DNA of 18,469 bases from CAYJAD01 sp964369995 (GCA_964369995.1 CAYJHH010000050.1:1-18469); one strand, 5' to 3'; counted from the stretch's first letter, positions 1 through 5,954 are shown. Made by a program: numbers and translations. The notes: generated by a model not told the origin, from the sequence alone.

Positions 1-79
1 TTCCGGCGTCCCCGAAAGGGGTATTTGTAGTGAGCGTGCCTTTCTTAAAAACGTAGGAAAATACGTTTTTAAGCATCGA
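1..79. repeat. Structured intergenic repeat, copy A (cut by window edge)
   Basis: This stretch aligns with 9528-9606 over its whole length with about a dozen differences. It holds two hairpins: CCCC-GAAA-GGGG at 10-21 and a perfect 10-bp stem, CTTAAAAACG (44-53) with CGTTTTTAAG (64-73), around a 10-nt loop. The stems are the same in both copies while the loop of the second hairpin differs, which suggests structure is kept. In copy B the opening TTCCGG is the right arm of another hairpin (CCGGAA just upstream), so copy A probably starts before the window. Confidence 0.7.
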
Positions 80-88
80 CTAGATAGT

Positions 89-128
89 TATTTTAGTCTC
101 TTATCTTAGTTAGGAACAAAAGGAACAA
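89..128. repeat. Imperfect direct repeat, unit 1 (partner at 186-225)
   Basis: About 40 bp here resemble 186-225, ending in 19 identical bases (TTAGGAACAAAAGGAACAA at 110-128 and 207-225). The start-to-start distance is 97 bp. A terminator-like hairpin follows unit 1, whereas the nitroreductase gene follows unit 2. This looks like a duplicated leader or promoter-proximal segment. The function is unknown. Confidence 0.6.
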
Positions 129-163
129 AAAGGTATACGCCCAAATGCGTGTACCTTTTTTTT
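127..163 (+). terminator. Intrinsic terminator or attenuator upstream of the nitroreductase gene
   Basis: A 14-bp stem pairs 127-140 (ending GGTATACGC) with 147-160 (starting GCGTGTACC), with one G-U wobble and a CCAAAT loop. It runs into eight T residues at 156-163. It could end an upstream gene outside the window, or act as an attenuator in the leader of the gene at 261. The sequence alone does not decide this. Confidence 0.75.
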
Positions 164-185
164 ATTGTGTTTTGAATATGTTTGC

Positions 186-225
186 TATTATAGTCTGTTA
201 TGTGACTTAGGAACAAAAGGAACAA
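186..225. repeat. Imperfect direct repeat, unit 2
   Basis: Second unit of the roughly 40-bp direct repeat described at 89-128. It ends 35 bp before the start codon at 261, so it lies in the probable 5' untranslated region of the nitroreductase gene. Confidence 0.55.
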
Positions 226-260
226 CACCTTATGCACAAAAAGAACAAAAGGAGATATAC

Positions 261-785
261 ATGTTAGAGCTTATGAAAAAAAGACGGAGTATTCGACAGT
301 TTACTGACAAACCTTTATTGCAAGAGCATGTACAAAGCATGGTAAATGCTGCTTTGCTTTCGCCTACTTCTAGGAATAAAAAATCCGTACAATGCGTGGT
401 GGTACAAAATAAGGACATGTTGGAAAAATTATCCTTATGCAAGGCACAAGCGGCGTCCTTTTTGGCGCAAGCGGCTGCGGGTGTGGTGATTTTGGCTGAC
501 ACTGAGCTTGCGGATACATGGGTAGAAGATGCTTCCATTGCAGCCTTTGCCGTGCAGCTTCAAGCGGAGCATTTGGGTCTTGGCTCCACATGGATTCAAA
601 TGCGCTTACGTCAAGATAAAGATGACGCTGATTCTGAGCAATGCGTGCGTCATCTTTTGGGCGTGGAAGAAAAATATGGTATTCTTTGCATTTTAGCTGT
701 GGGATATAAGGGCGAGGAAAAGCAAGCCTACACAGAAGCAGATGTAAACCTTGCTAAAGTGCATTACGAAAGTTTTAAGGCTTAA
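261..785 (+). CDS. Nitroreductase family protein (FMN-dependent oxidoreductase)
   Basis: A 174-residue cytoplasmic protein. It opens with the typical nitroreductase FMN-site segment (MKKRRSIRQFTDKPL, about residues 5-19), followed by a SPTSRNKKS segment near residue 34 where the family normally has SPS..N.QP. Later come GLGSTWIQ near residue 113 and ILAVGYKGE near residue 150. Family members bind FMN and reduce nitro compounds, quinones or similar acceptors with NAD(P)H; the substrate here cannot be told. An ATG at 261 is preferred because a very strong ribosome site (AAGGAG at 249-254) lies just upstream; the open frame to 165 has no such site and does not align with the family. It is monocistronic, with terminators on both sides. 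The length is on the short side for the family. Confidence 0.85.
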   Translation: MLELMKKRRSIRQFTDKPLLQEHVQSMVNAALLSPTSRNKKSVQCVVVQNKDMLEKLSLCKAQAASFLAQAAAGVVILADTELADTWVEDASIAAFAVQLQAEHLGLGSTWIQMRLRQDKDDADSEQCVRHLLGVEEKYGILCILAVGYKGEEKQAYTEADVNLAKVHYESFKA

Positions 786-792
786 GCAAAAG

Positions 793-827
793 AAAAAGGA
801 AAGCTTTTAACGGGCTTTTCTCCTTTT
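793..827 (+). terminator. Probable weak terminator of the nitroreductase gene
   Basis: The stem pairs AAAGC (800-804) with GCTTT (814-818), and AAAAGG with CCTTTT (822-827) after a 3-nt bulge. It ends in a short T-run. The loop core TTAACGGGC is shared with the stronger hairpin at 1073-1111, so the two look like diverged copies. Confidence 0.45.
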
Positions 828-922
828 AAAAATTAGCTTTTTAAAAGAAGTATAAATGGGTATTTTTTAAAGTTTTACATGGCGCCAAAAAGCAACAATG
901 AAGATAAGACCTTGACGCAATG

Positions 923-1062
923 AAAGTTTTTTGGAAAGGCCGACCCGACGGGCGGCGGAGCCGTTTGCGTTTGCGAGGTACGAGCAATTACGCAAATCGA
1001 GAGCAGAGCGGGTCTGGGGGAACAACCTTTTGTTCACAAAAGGTTTTCTCCCAGTAAACTTT
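923..1062. repeat. Composite intergenic repeat (G-rich hairpin element with internal block)
   Basis: It starts AAAGTTTTTTGGAAAGG (923-939) and closes with AAACTTT (1056-1062). Its right half is a strong hairpin: GGGGGAA (1016-1022) with TTCTCCC (1046-1052), then AACCTTTTG with CAAAAGGTT around a TTCA loop. A related element sits at 16596-16675 (AAAGTTTTTGGAAAAGG, then a 16-bp G/C-rich stem). Between the shared left end and the hairpin, copy 923 carries an extra block of about 73 bp (942-1014) with inverted ends GACCCG and CGGGTC. Confidence 0.55.
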
Positions 1063-1072
1063 GTAAGCAGTT

Positions 1073-1111
1073 AAAGAGGGAAAGCCTTCTAACGGGCTTT
1101 CCCTCTTTTTT
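1073..1111 (+). terminator. Strong intrinsic terminator
   Basis: A perfect 14-bp stem, AAAGAGGGAAAGCC (1073-1086) with its complement at 1095-1108, has an 8-nt loop and runs into a T-rich tail ending at 1111. On the minus strand the hairpin also follows the permease stop, with a shorter U-run, so it may act in both directions. Confidence 0.85.
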
Positions 1112-1157
1112 CATGAAATTTTATGTCTAATGAGAGTTGTATTGTGTAAAGAGAGTT

Positions 1158-2285
1158 TTACGCCATGAGCCAAGGGAAAATAAATCCTGTTGCCAGAGCA
1201 AAAAGAAATACAGCCAAGGTTATGGCCACAAGAAGCGGCGTTTTGAATACGCTTTTAAGTACAATGAGTCCTGTGAGACTCATACCGCCACTGGCCACAA
1301 AAAAGGCCATGAGCGCTCCAAGGCCAAGGCCTTTTTCCAATAAAGCTTTTGAAGCGGGGATAATGGTTTCTAGGTGCACATGCAAGGGTAAACCTATGAG
1401 GGCGGCCAGACCAAGAGAGGCAAAGGAATCTTGACCGGCATGTTTTACCAAAAAGCTTTGAGGCGCAAAGCTATGCACCAAGGCGCCTAACATAATACCC
1501 ATAAGTAAATAGGGCAAAGCTTGCTTAAAGTTTTTTAAGCCGTCCATGAGGGCTTGGCGCGCATTGCACCAAAATGAATGCGAATGAGGGCTCACAGGGG
1601 AAATATGCGCATGAGAGCAGCAGTCTTCGCCATGAGTTTGCCATCCCTCAGTGGCAATGAGGTAACGGTCAAAATGCCATTTCTGTAAGCAAAAGCTGGT
1701 GCCAATGGCAAATATTCCCGTTAAAAGTATGTAACAAGCGGTGAAATACCAACCAAAAGTGCTAAACATAAGCGCCACGATGACGGGGGAGAGCATGGGC
1801 GAGCAAAGTAAAAAAGTTAAAGCAGAACCAAAGTTGACCTTGGCGCGCAAAAGGCCTTGGAGCATGGGTACGGTGGAAAAAGTGCACATGGGTGTTAATG
1901 CGGCAAAAAGCATAGCAAAAAAAGTACCGCGCCCGTAGGATGCTGCAAAAAGGCTTTGGATTTTCTTTTGGGGTACATAAGCTAAAATAAAGCTCATGAG
2001 TATGCTCATGCTTAAAAAAAGAAGGGAAAATTCCACCGCCAGATGCATAAAGGTTTCTAAAAAGGCCTGAATGTCGGTATTGGCGACGGCGTCAAAGGAT
2101 ATGTCGTGAGCGTGCCCTGCATGATCATGGCCTGCATGGTCATGTGCGTGGTTGTGTCCTGAGTGATCATGGCCTGTATGATCATGTGCATGGTCATGTT
2201 CTGCGTGGTTATGCCCTGAATGATCATGTCCTGAATGGTCATGTGCGTGGTCGTGTTCTTGGGATTTTTGGGGGGCTGTATCCAT
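1158..2285 (-). CDS. His-rich permease of the DUF318/ArsP-like family (metal or metalloid transport)
   Basis: A 375-residue inner-membrane protein. Residues 11-60 are a histidine tail of HDHAGH/HDHSGH/HNHA units containing 22 His, a likely cytoplasmic or periplasmic metal buffer. A second metal-like patch near residues 230-250 (HGEDCCSHAH then HSHSFWC) separates two hydrophobic halves. Each half has several membrane segments, as in the predicted permease family that includes ArsP and SO_0444-type exporters. The segment LTPMCTFSTVPMLQGLL followed by FLLCSPMLSPVI matches the family signature, but where relatives usually have a CSCS-type pair this protein has C-T-F-S, leaving one Cys. AGGAGA lies 7 nt before the ATG. 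An operator-like palindrome and the RNA terminator lie upstream. Metal or metalloid export is inferred; the ion is not known. Confidence 0.8.
   Translation of the reverse strand: MDTAPQKSQEHDHAHDHSGHDHSGHNHAEHDHAHDHTGHDHSGHNHAHDHAGHDHAGHAHDISFDAVANTDIQAFLETFMHLAVEFSLLFLSMSILMSFILAYVPQKKIQSLFAASYGRGTFFAMLFAALTPMCTFSTVPMLQGLLRAKVNFGSALTFLLCSPMLSPVIVALMFSTFGWYFTACYILLTGIFAIGTSFCLQKWHFDRYLIATEGWQTHGEDCCSHAHISPVSPHSHSFWCNARQALMDGLKNFKQALPYLLMGIMLGALVHSFAPQSFLVKHAGQDSFASLGLAALIGLPLHVHLETIIPASKALLEKGLGLGALMAFFVASGGMSLTGLIVLKSVFKTPLLVAITLAVFLFALATGFIFPWLMA
2106..2255 (-). repeat. Coding repeat encoding the His-rich tail of the permease
   Basis: About 150 bp of short imperfect repeats (variants of TGATCATG and TGGTCATG on the plus strand) encode residues 11-60 of the permease. 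Units of four to five codons specify (G)HDHA, (G)HDHS or (G)HNHA. Such a tract can change length by slippage. Confidence 0.8.
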
Positions 2286-2429
2286 GGCTCTTTCTCCTGC
2301 TAGGTCTACGATGGCTCAAAAATAAGACTCTTGCGCCATGTGGAGCGTAAGGTCTTTTGCGGCATGAGTGCACTATACGAGTATATGCGCCTCCATGAAA
2401 GAGGGAATAGAGGCGTTACGTTGCACAAA

Positions 2430-2439
2430 TTGTATACAA
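2430..2439. promoter_or_regulatory. Palindromic operator candidate upstream of the permease
   Basis: TTGTATACAA is a perfect 10-bp palindrome flanked by inverted TGCAC (2422-2426) and GTGCA (2442-2446), one base off symmetry. It lies about 145 bp before the permease start and just beyond the RNA terminator. Several GntR-type regulators bind TTGTATACAA-like sites, but no regulator gene is in the window, so the assignment is tentative. Part of it may simply be the tail region of the terminator. Confidence 0.35.
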
Positions 2440-2447
2440 AGGTGCAT

Positions 2448-2479
2448 AAAAAAGCAAACGCAGGTCGTAACCTGCGTTT
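2448..2479 (-). terminator. Intrinsic terminator (minus strand) ending the RNA or TPR transcript
   Basis: A perfect 10-bp stem, AAACGCAGGT (2456-2465) with ACCTGCGTTT (2470-2479), has a 4-nt loop. Read on the minus strand it is followed by TTT-GC-TTTTTT-type sequence. It ends transcripts coming from the TPR gene or from the structured RNA candidate at 2483-2608. Confidence 0.8.
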
Positions 2480-2482
2480 ATA

Positions 2483-2608
2483 CTTTGTCTTCCATGACAA
2501 ACCCCTTATGCATCCTGCTTTGGGTGTTGCTCCTCCACTGTAGGTGATTTCCGGCTCACAGCCTTGCAAACTGCAGGCCGGAAAACCACGTGGGGAGGGA
2601 ATACAAAG
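2483..2608 (-). ncRNA. Structured noncoding RNA candidate (three-way junction; 6S-like is one possibility)
   Basis: On the minus strand a closing stem pairs CTTTGTATTCC (2608-2598) with GGAAGACAAAG (2493-2483), 10 of 11 pairs. It encloses a long arm (2597-2530) built from CTCCCCAC with GTGG(A)GGAG, then GTGG(T)TTTCCGGC with GCCGGAAATCAC, capped by a small hairpin. A shorter arm at 2527-2497 can form CCC with GGG and GCA-GGA-TGC. The terminator at 2448-2479 follows at once. There is no open frame through the fold. The rod shape with an asymmetric 3' side and a terminator recalls 6S RNA, but it is shorter than usual and I do not recognise diagnostic 6S bases. It could also be a riboswitch or a 3'-UTR-derived RNA of the TPR gene. 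Confidence 0.5.
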
Positions 2609-2631
2609 AACTTATCTCAGCTTTTTGTGGC

Positions 2632-3192
2632 TTAAGCGGCCATGCTAGCAATAAGTTCCTGAGCATTGGTATTGGTAGGGTCCAGGCCAAGTACCGCCTC
2701 TAAATGAGCCTTGGCTTCGTCATTACGTCCCAAGGAGATAAGAATGCCTGCAAGGCTTACTTGAATGGCGTGAGCCTCTGCAGATACTTGCATGCTTGTT
2801 TCCAAAGCAGGCACCACGTCAGCCAAACGACCTAATTGATAGCCTTCGCGTACAAGGCAATTCAATGCAATGATGTTTTCAGGGTTGAGCTCAAGAGCGC
2901 TGGAAAAATGATCATAGGCCAATTCATGAGCGCCAAGCTCCATGTGTACAAGACCCATGCCAGTAAAAGTTTTGTCAGTGCTTTCTAAAGAATGCGCTTT
3001 GGTGTAAAGTACCATGGCTTCATCCAATTTTGCACGTTGCACGGCAATGGTGGCCATGCCAAGATAAGGGGCTGCATAGGTGCCGCCATGGGTAATGGCC
3101 TTACGATAATACTCTTCAGCCTTGTCTAAGTCGCCCATAAACAGGTAGCATTCGCCTAATTCTTTGTTAATTTCATAATCGAGTTGACTCAT
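2632..3192 (-). CDS. Tetratricopeptide repeat protein
   Basis: A 186-residue soluble protein made almost entirely of TPR helices. About five repeats are visible, for example GECYLFMGDLDKAEEYYRKAI near residue 12, GLVHMELGAHELAYDHFSSALELNPEN near residue 80, and a last one ending AHLEAVLGLDPTNTNAQEL. There is no signal peptide or membrane segment. TPR arrays bind partner proteins; the partner here is unknown. GGGAGG lies 7 nt before the ATG. It is preceded by a terminator for cmk (3453-3492), so it has its own promoter, possibly the sigma-54-like site at 3264-3279, and is followed by the structured RNA candidate. No enzymatic domain is present. Confidence 0.85.
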   Translation of the reverse strand: MSQLDYEINKELGECYLFMGDLDKAEEYYRKAITHGGTYAAPYLGMATIAVQRAKLDEAMVLYTKAHSLESTDKTFTGMGLVHMELGAHELAYDHFSSALELNPENIIALNCLVREGYQLGRLADVVPALETSMQVSAEAHAIQVSLAGILISLGRNDEAKAHLEAVLGLDPTNTNAQELIASMAA

Positions 3193-3263
3193 GGTATCCC
3201 TCCCAGGATGTTTTAAGTGTTATGCACGAAGTTTTTTACTTCTGTGCCTCGTGCTTTGCATCA

Positions 3264-3279
3264 TGCACAGGGTATGCCA
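3264..3279 (-). promoter_or_regulatory. Possible sigma-54 promoter for the TPR gene
   Basis: On the minus strand the 16-mer TGGCATACCCTGTGCA has GG and GC with exactly 10 nt between them, as sigma-54 (-24/-12) promoters require. It differs from the consensus TTGCA in one base of the -12 box (GTGCA). It lies about 72 bp upstream of the TPR start codon. It is weaker than the site at 6254. Confidence 0.35.
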
Positions 3280-3452
3280 ATAAATATAAATGTTATAATA
3301 TGAAATGTTTAGTATTTAAAAAGCAGTGAAAAGGCATTTTTTTCCCAGTGTTTTGGGGGGAGGATTTGCAAAAAAAGCTGTGTGAAGGAGAAAAAAACTA
3401 GGCAAAAATTACCATGATTTTTGTGGGTGTCGTGAAGAAACAGTGAACATAT

Positions 3453-3492
3453 AAAAAATCTGAGGAGAAAACATACTCGCTTCTCCCCAGAT
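3453..3492 (-). terminator. Intrinsic terminator of the hisC-cmk operon
   Basis: ATCTGAGGAGAA (3458-3469) pairs with TTCTCCCCAGAT (3481-3492) at 11 of 12 positions. Six A residues at 3453-3458 become a U-run on the minus strand. It lies about 50 bp beyond the cmk stop. Confidence 0.8.
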
Positions 3493-3541
3493 GCTATAGT
3501 GCTGCTATATCTATGATATATTGCTGTTATACTAGTATGGT

Positions 3542-4225
3542 TTATAGGCCGCCGGCTACACTAATATGATGCAGCATTTTGCCAAGCACAGCAGGAATAT
3601 CCAATTGTGTGGTATCAATGGTAATGCCGCCTTCTGCCGGGCGTAAGGGAGCCACGGCGCGGTTGCGATCCAGCGCGTCCCTTTGTCGAATTTGCTCAGT
3701 AAGCTGCATAAGGTCCACCACTTCCCCTTGCTCTTCCAATTGACGCATGCGTCGCACGGCGCGTATTTCGGCAGTGGCATCAAGGAAAAATTTAAAGCGC
3801 GCTTGCGTAAAGACCACAGAGCCCATGTCTCTGCCTTCAGCCACCAAGGAGGTGTCAAAGCCGAGTTGTCTTTGCGCTTTTTTCAAAATTTCACGTACCA
3901 CAGGTACTGTGGCAAGGCGTGAGGCCAACATACCCACTTTTTCAGTGCGAATTTCACTGCGTACGGCTTCATTATTGCACAGCAAAAGGGTATTGGCACC
4001 GCTACCGCTTAAGGAAAAATGCCACTGTGCGCAAAGGGCTTCCAGCTCTTCAGCAGGGCGTTTTTCGGCTCCTTCGCCTAGCTTTAAAGCCAGACAGCGG
4101 AACATGGCGCCGGTGTCCATATAAGCAATGGTAAGATTTGTTGCCAAGGCACGCGCCAACGTAGATTTACCTACGCCGGCCGGGCCGTCAATGGTGACAA
4201 TGGGGAGTAAAACTTGCGTGTTCAT
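3542..4225 (-). CDS. cmk: Cytidylate kinase
   Basis: 227 residues, the usual length. The enzyme moves the gamma-phosphate of ATP to CMP or dCMP in nucleotide salvage and RNA-turnover recycling, in the cytoplasm. The P-loop is GPAGVGKST (about 14-22), followed by the CMP-site segment AYMDTGAMFRCLAL (about 34-47), AEGRDMGSVVF near residue 130, and the lid-region Arg-rich segment RQRDALDRNRAVAPLRPAE near residue 180, which are diagnostic of Cmk. The start codon overlaps the hisC stop (ATGA type, 4222-4225), so translation is probably coupled to hisC. A terminator follows. Nothing is missing or unusual. Confidence 0.95.
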   Translation of the reverse strand: MNTQVLLPIVTIDGPAGVGKSTLARALATNLTIAYMDTGAMFRCLALKLGEGAEKRPAEELEALCAQWHFSLSGSGANTLLLCNNEAVRSEIRTEKVGMLASRLATVPVVREILKKAQRQLGFDTSLVAEGRDMGSVVFTQARFKFFLDATAEIRAVRRMRQLEEQGEVVDLMQLTEQIRQRDALDRNRAVAPLRPAEGGITIDTTQLDIPAVLGKMLHHISVAGGL

Positions 4226-5337
4226 GCTTGCAATACCTCAGCAAAGGCTTGAATAAAGGTTGTGTTTTCTTCTTCGGTACCCACGGTGATGCGGCATAAA
4301 TGGGGCAAGGAATAGCTTTTTAAAGCGCGAATAATAAAGCCTTTATGCAATAAAGCTTCAAAAAGAGCAGGTACTTCCTTTCCCTTGGGCGGGGCAAACA
4401 TTAAAAAGTTTGCATGGCTTGGCCATACGGTGCAGCCTAGCTCCGTGAGCTTTTGGGATAATTGCGCACGGCCTTGCTGTGCCATGGCAAGGCTTTGTTC
4501 GTAAAAAACGGTATCTTCTAGGGCTGCAAGGCCGGCTTCTTCAGCCAAAATATTTACGGAAAAAGGCATGCGGGCGCGCCAGAGAAATTGCGCAAGGCTT
4601 TGGGGCATGACGGCGTAGCCAAGGCGAATGCCGGCCAGGCCATAGCTTTTGGAAAAGGTGCGCAAAAAGACGATATTTTCTAAATGATGGCCTTGTACCA
4701 AAAGGGAGTACTGGGCTTCATTGGTAAAGTCCATATAGGCTTCGTCTATAACCAAGAGGCAATGCTCAGGTAAAGCTTTGGCTACACGTAAAATGTCTTG
4801 TGCATCAGGGCAAAAGCCAGAAGGATTATCCGGCGTGGTGACGAAAACCAACTTTGTATGCGCATCTACCAAGGAGAGCAAAGCGTCAAAAGGCATGGTA
4901 AAATCATCATTGAGCGGGGTTTGGCGCAATTCTAAACCACAAATTTGTGCTTGAACGCTGTACATGCCAAAGCAAGGTTGAAAACATACAATATTATCCT
5001 GCCCTGGCACAGCGCGTATACGCATGAGCAAGTCAATAATTTCATCTGAACCATTACTCACCGCAATGCAAGAGGGGGCAACGCCATGTTTTTGTGCCAA
5101 AGCGTTCACCAGGCGAGGATTGCCTCCTTGAGGATAGCGAAATACATTGCCCACATGGCGGCGCAAACGTTCTTGTACCAAGGGGGAAGCGCCCAAGGCA
5201 TTTTCATTGCTGGCCATTTTAACAATACGCTCGCAGCCGTAGCGGGCGCGTATGTCTTCAATGCTTAAACCGGGTACATAGGCGGTAAGGGCTTCTATTT
5301 CGGGACGTACGGATTGGGAAGGATGCTCTGTAGACAT
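4222..5337 (-). CDS. hisC: Histidinol-phosphate aminotransferase
   Basis: 371 residues, a fold-type I PLP aminotransferase. It converts imidazole-acetol phosphate and glutamate to histidinol phosphate and 2-oxoglutarate in histidine synthesis. Visible sites include NENALGASP near the N-terminus (about 44-52), NPSG (about 171-174), DEAYMDF (about 198-204), and the Schiff-base lysine in TFSKSYGLAGIRLGY at about residue 230. The ATG at 5337 gives MSTEHPSQSVRPEIEALTAYVPG, the normal HisC beginning; the ten extra residues available upstream do not look conserved. It is the first gene of a two-gene unit with cmk, a pairing I associate with Desulfovibrio. The uspA terminator lies only about 35 bp upstream, so the hisC promoter must overlap it or depend on readthrough. 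Confidence 0.92.
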   Translation of the reverse strand: MSTEHPSQSVRPEIEALTAYVPGLSIEDIRARYGCERIVKMASNENALGASPLVQERLRRHVGNVFRYPQGGNPRLVNALAQKHGVAPSCIAVSNGSDEIIDLLMRIRAVPGQDNIVCFQPCFGMYSVQAQICGLELRQTPLNDDFTMPFDALLSLVDAHTKLVFVTTPDNPSGFCPDAQDILRVAKALPEHCLLVIDEAYMDFTNEAQYSLLVQGHHLENIVFLRTFSKSYGLAGIRLGYAVMPQSLAQFLWRARMPFSVNILAEEAGLAALEDTVFYEQSLAMAQQGRAQLSQKLTELGCTVWPSHANFLMFAPPKGKEVPALFEALLHKGFIIRALKSYSLPHLCRITVGTEEENTTFIQAFAEVLQA

Positions 5338-5368
5338 GAATAAACCTGCTGCTAGAATGCGTGACAAT

Positions 5369-5399
5369 AAAAAGAGGGCTATTGCAAGGCAACAGCCCT
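5369..5399 (-). terminator. Intrinsic terminator of the universal stress protein gene
   Basis: AGGGCT (5375-5380) pairs with AGCCCT (5394-5399), with an inner TTGC/GCAA stem and an AAG loop. Five A residues at 5369-5373 become the U-run on the minus strand. It separates uspA from hisC. Confidence 0.75.
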
Positions 5400-5430
5400 T
5401 CCTAACGATATTAATGATGAAGTACTGTTA

Positions 5431-5871
5431 TTACTCAGGGCGAATGGTAAGTACTGGCTGTTTGGCGTTTTTTACAACGCTTTCTGCCACAGAGCCAAAG
5501 AGCATGCGGTCAAGTCCTTTACGTCCATGTGTACCCATAATAATAAGGTCTACATTTTCTTCTTCGGCTTTTTCCACTATTTCTTCAGCGGCGTAACCCA
5601 CAAGCACATGGCCTTTAGCTATCACACCGGGGAAGTGTTCAGTAACAAAAGAATCCATGGATTTTTCAGCGCCAGTTACAATTTCGCCCACAAAGTTTTC
5701 AATGGTGTTAGGTGGTACGTGAAAACCCACATATTGGCTGAGTGATGGGGCAGTATATACCACCACAATTTCAGCCCCAGTTTGCTTGGCAAAGGTAATG
5801 GCGTATTCGGCAATGGTTTTGCTATGGGTAGATAAGTCCACAGCGCAAAGTATTTTTTTTATTTCTCTCAT
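5431..5871 (-). CDS. Universal stress protein, UspA family, ATP-binding type
   Basis: A 146-residue single Usp domain. It begins IKKILCAVDLSTHSK (family beta1 with the Asp that contacts nucleotide) and ends with the ATP-binding signature G-2x-G-9x-G-S/T: G113, G116, then G126-S127 within GTHGRKGLDRMLFGSV. It therefore belongs to the ATP-binding subgroup of the MJ0577 type rather than the E. coli UspA type. These proteins are cytoplasmic dimers linked to stress or energy limitation; no specific substrate is known. GAGGG lies 6 nt before the ATG. A plausible sigma-70 promoter lies at 5926-5954 and a terminator follows, so it looks monocistronic. It is read divergently from the gene at 6303. Confidence 0.92.
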   Translation of the reverse strand: MREIKKILCAVDLSTHSKTIAEYAITFAKQTGAEIVVVYTAPSLSQYVGFHVPPNTIENFVGEIVTGAEKSMDSFVTEHFPGVIAKGHVLVGYAAEEIVEKAEEENVDLIIMGTHGRKGLDRMLFGSVAESVVKNAKQPVLTIRPE

Positions 5872-5925
5872 GGTGACCCTCGTCTTTTATGGAGTTTATA
5901 CTAAGCAAAGCTTGACACTGAGCAC

Positions 5926-5954
5926 AATATAACGTGTTTTGTCAGGATAGACAA
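5926..5954 (-). promoter_or_regulatory. Sigma-70-like promoter candidate for uspA
   Basis: On the minus strand TTGTCT (5954-5949) and TATATT (5931-5926) are separated by 17 bp. The -10 box matches 5 of 6 consensus bases and the -35 box 4 of 6. The predicted transcript would start near 5919 and have a leader of about 48 nt. Confidence 0.4.

Larger units (their letters stand above)
786..1157. other. Intergenic region between convergent genes: terminators and repeat
   Basis: This 372-bp stretch lies between the 3' ends of the nitroreductase gene (+) and the permease gene (-). I see no credible gene in it. It contains two related terminator-like hairpins (793-827 and 1073-1111) bracketing a composite intergenic repeat (923-1062), all listed separately. 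Confidence 0.7.
2286..2631. other. Intergenic region upstream of the permease: RNA candidate and operator
   Basis: This 346-bp region lies between two minus-strand genes. No protein gene is convincing. Reading on the minus strand from the TPR stop, it holds a structured RNA candidate (2483-2608), an intrinsic terminator (2448-2479), an operator-like palindrome (2430-2439) and then about 145 bp of leader or promoter for the permease. Confidence 0.7.
3193..3541. other. Intergenic region between cmk and the TPR gene
   Basis: 349 bp between two minus-strand genes. It contains the cmk terminator (3453-3492), a sigma-54-like site (3264-3279), and a small hairpin near 3224-3247 (GCAC..AAGT with ACTT..GTGC) in the TPR leader. 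Otherwise it is A/T-rich with no gene. Confidence 0.65.

Noticed and set aside
178..210. Ten-codon leader peptide ahead of the nitroreductase gene
   Set aside because: It has an ATG and a stop in frame but no ribosome site, no run of regulatory codons, and no paired terminator/antiterminator downstream of it.
249..263. Ribosome site identical to that of common T7 expression vectors (AAGGAGATATACATG)
   Set aside because: Vector contamination was considered, but the sequence on both sides is not vector-like and continues into a natural nitroreductase gene. A chance match of a strong natural site is the simpler explanation.
2520..2580. Cobalamin riboswitch suggested by CCACTG and TTTCCGG on the plus strand
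   Set aside because: The B12-box and the remaining conserved core are not found in order, the orientation does not face a suitable gene, and the pairing fits a minus-strand RNA better.
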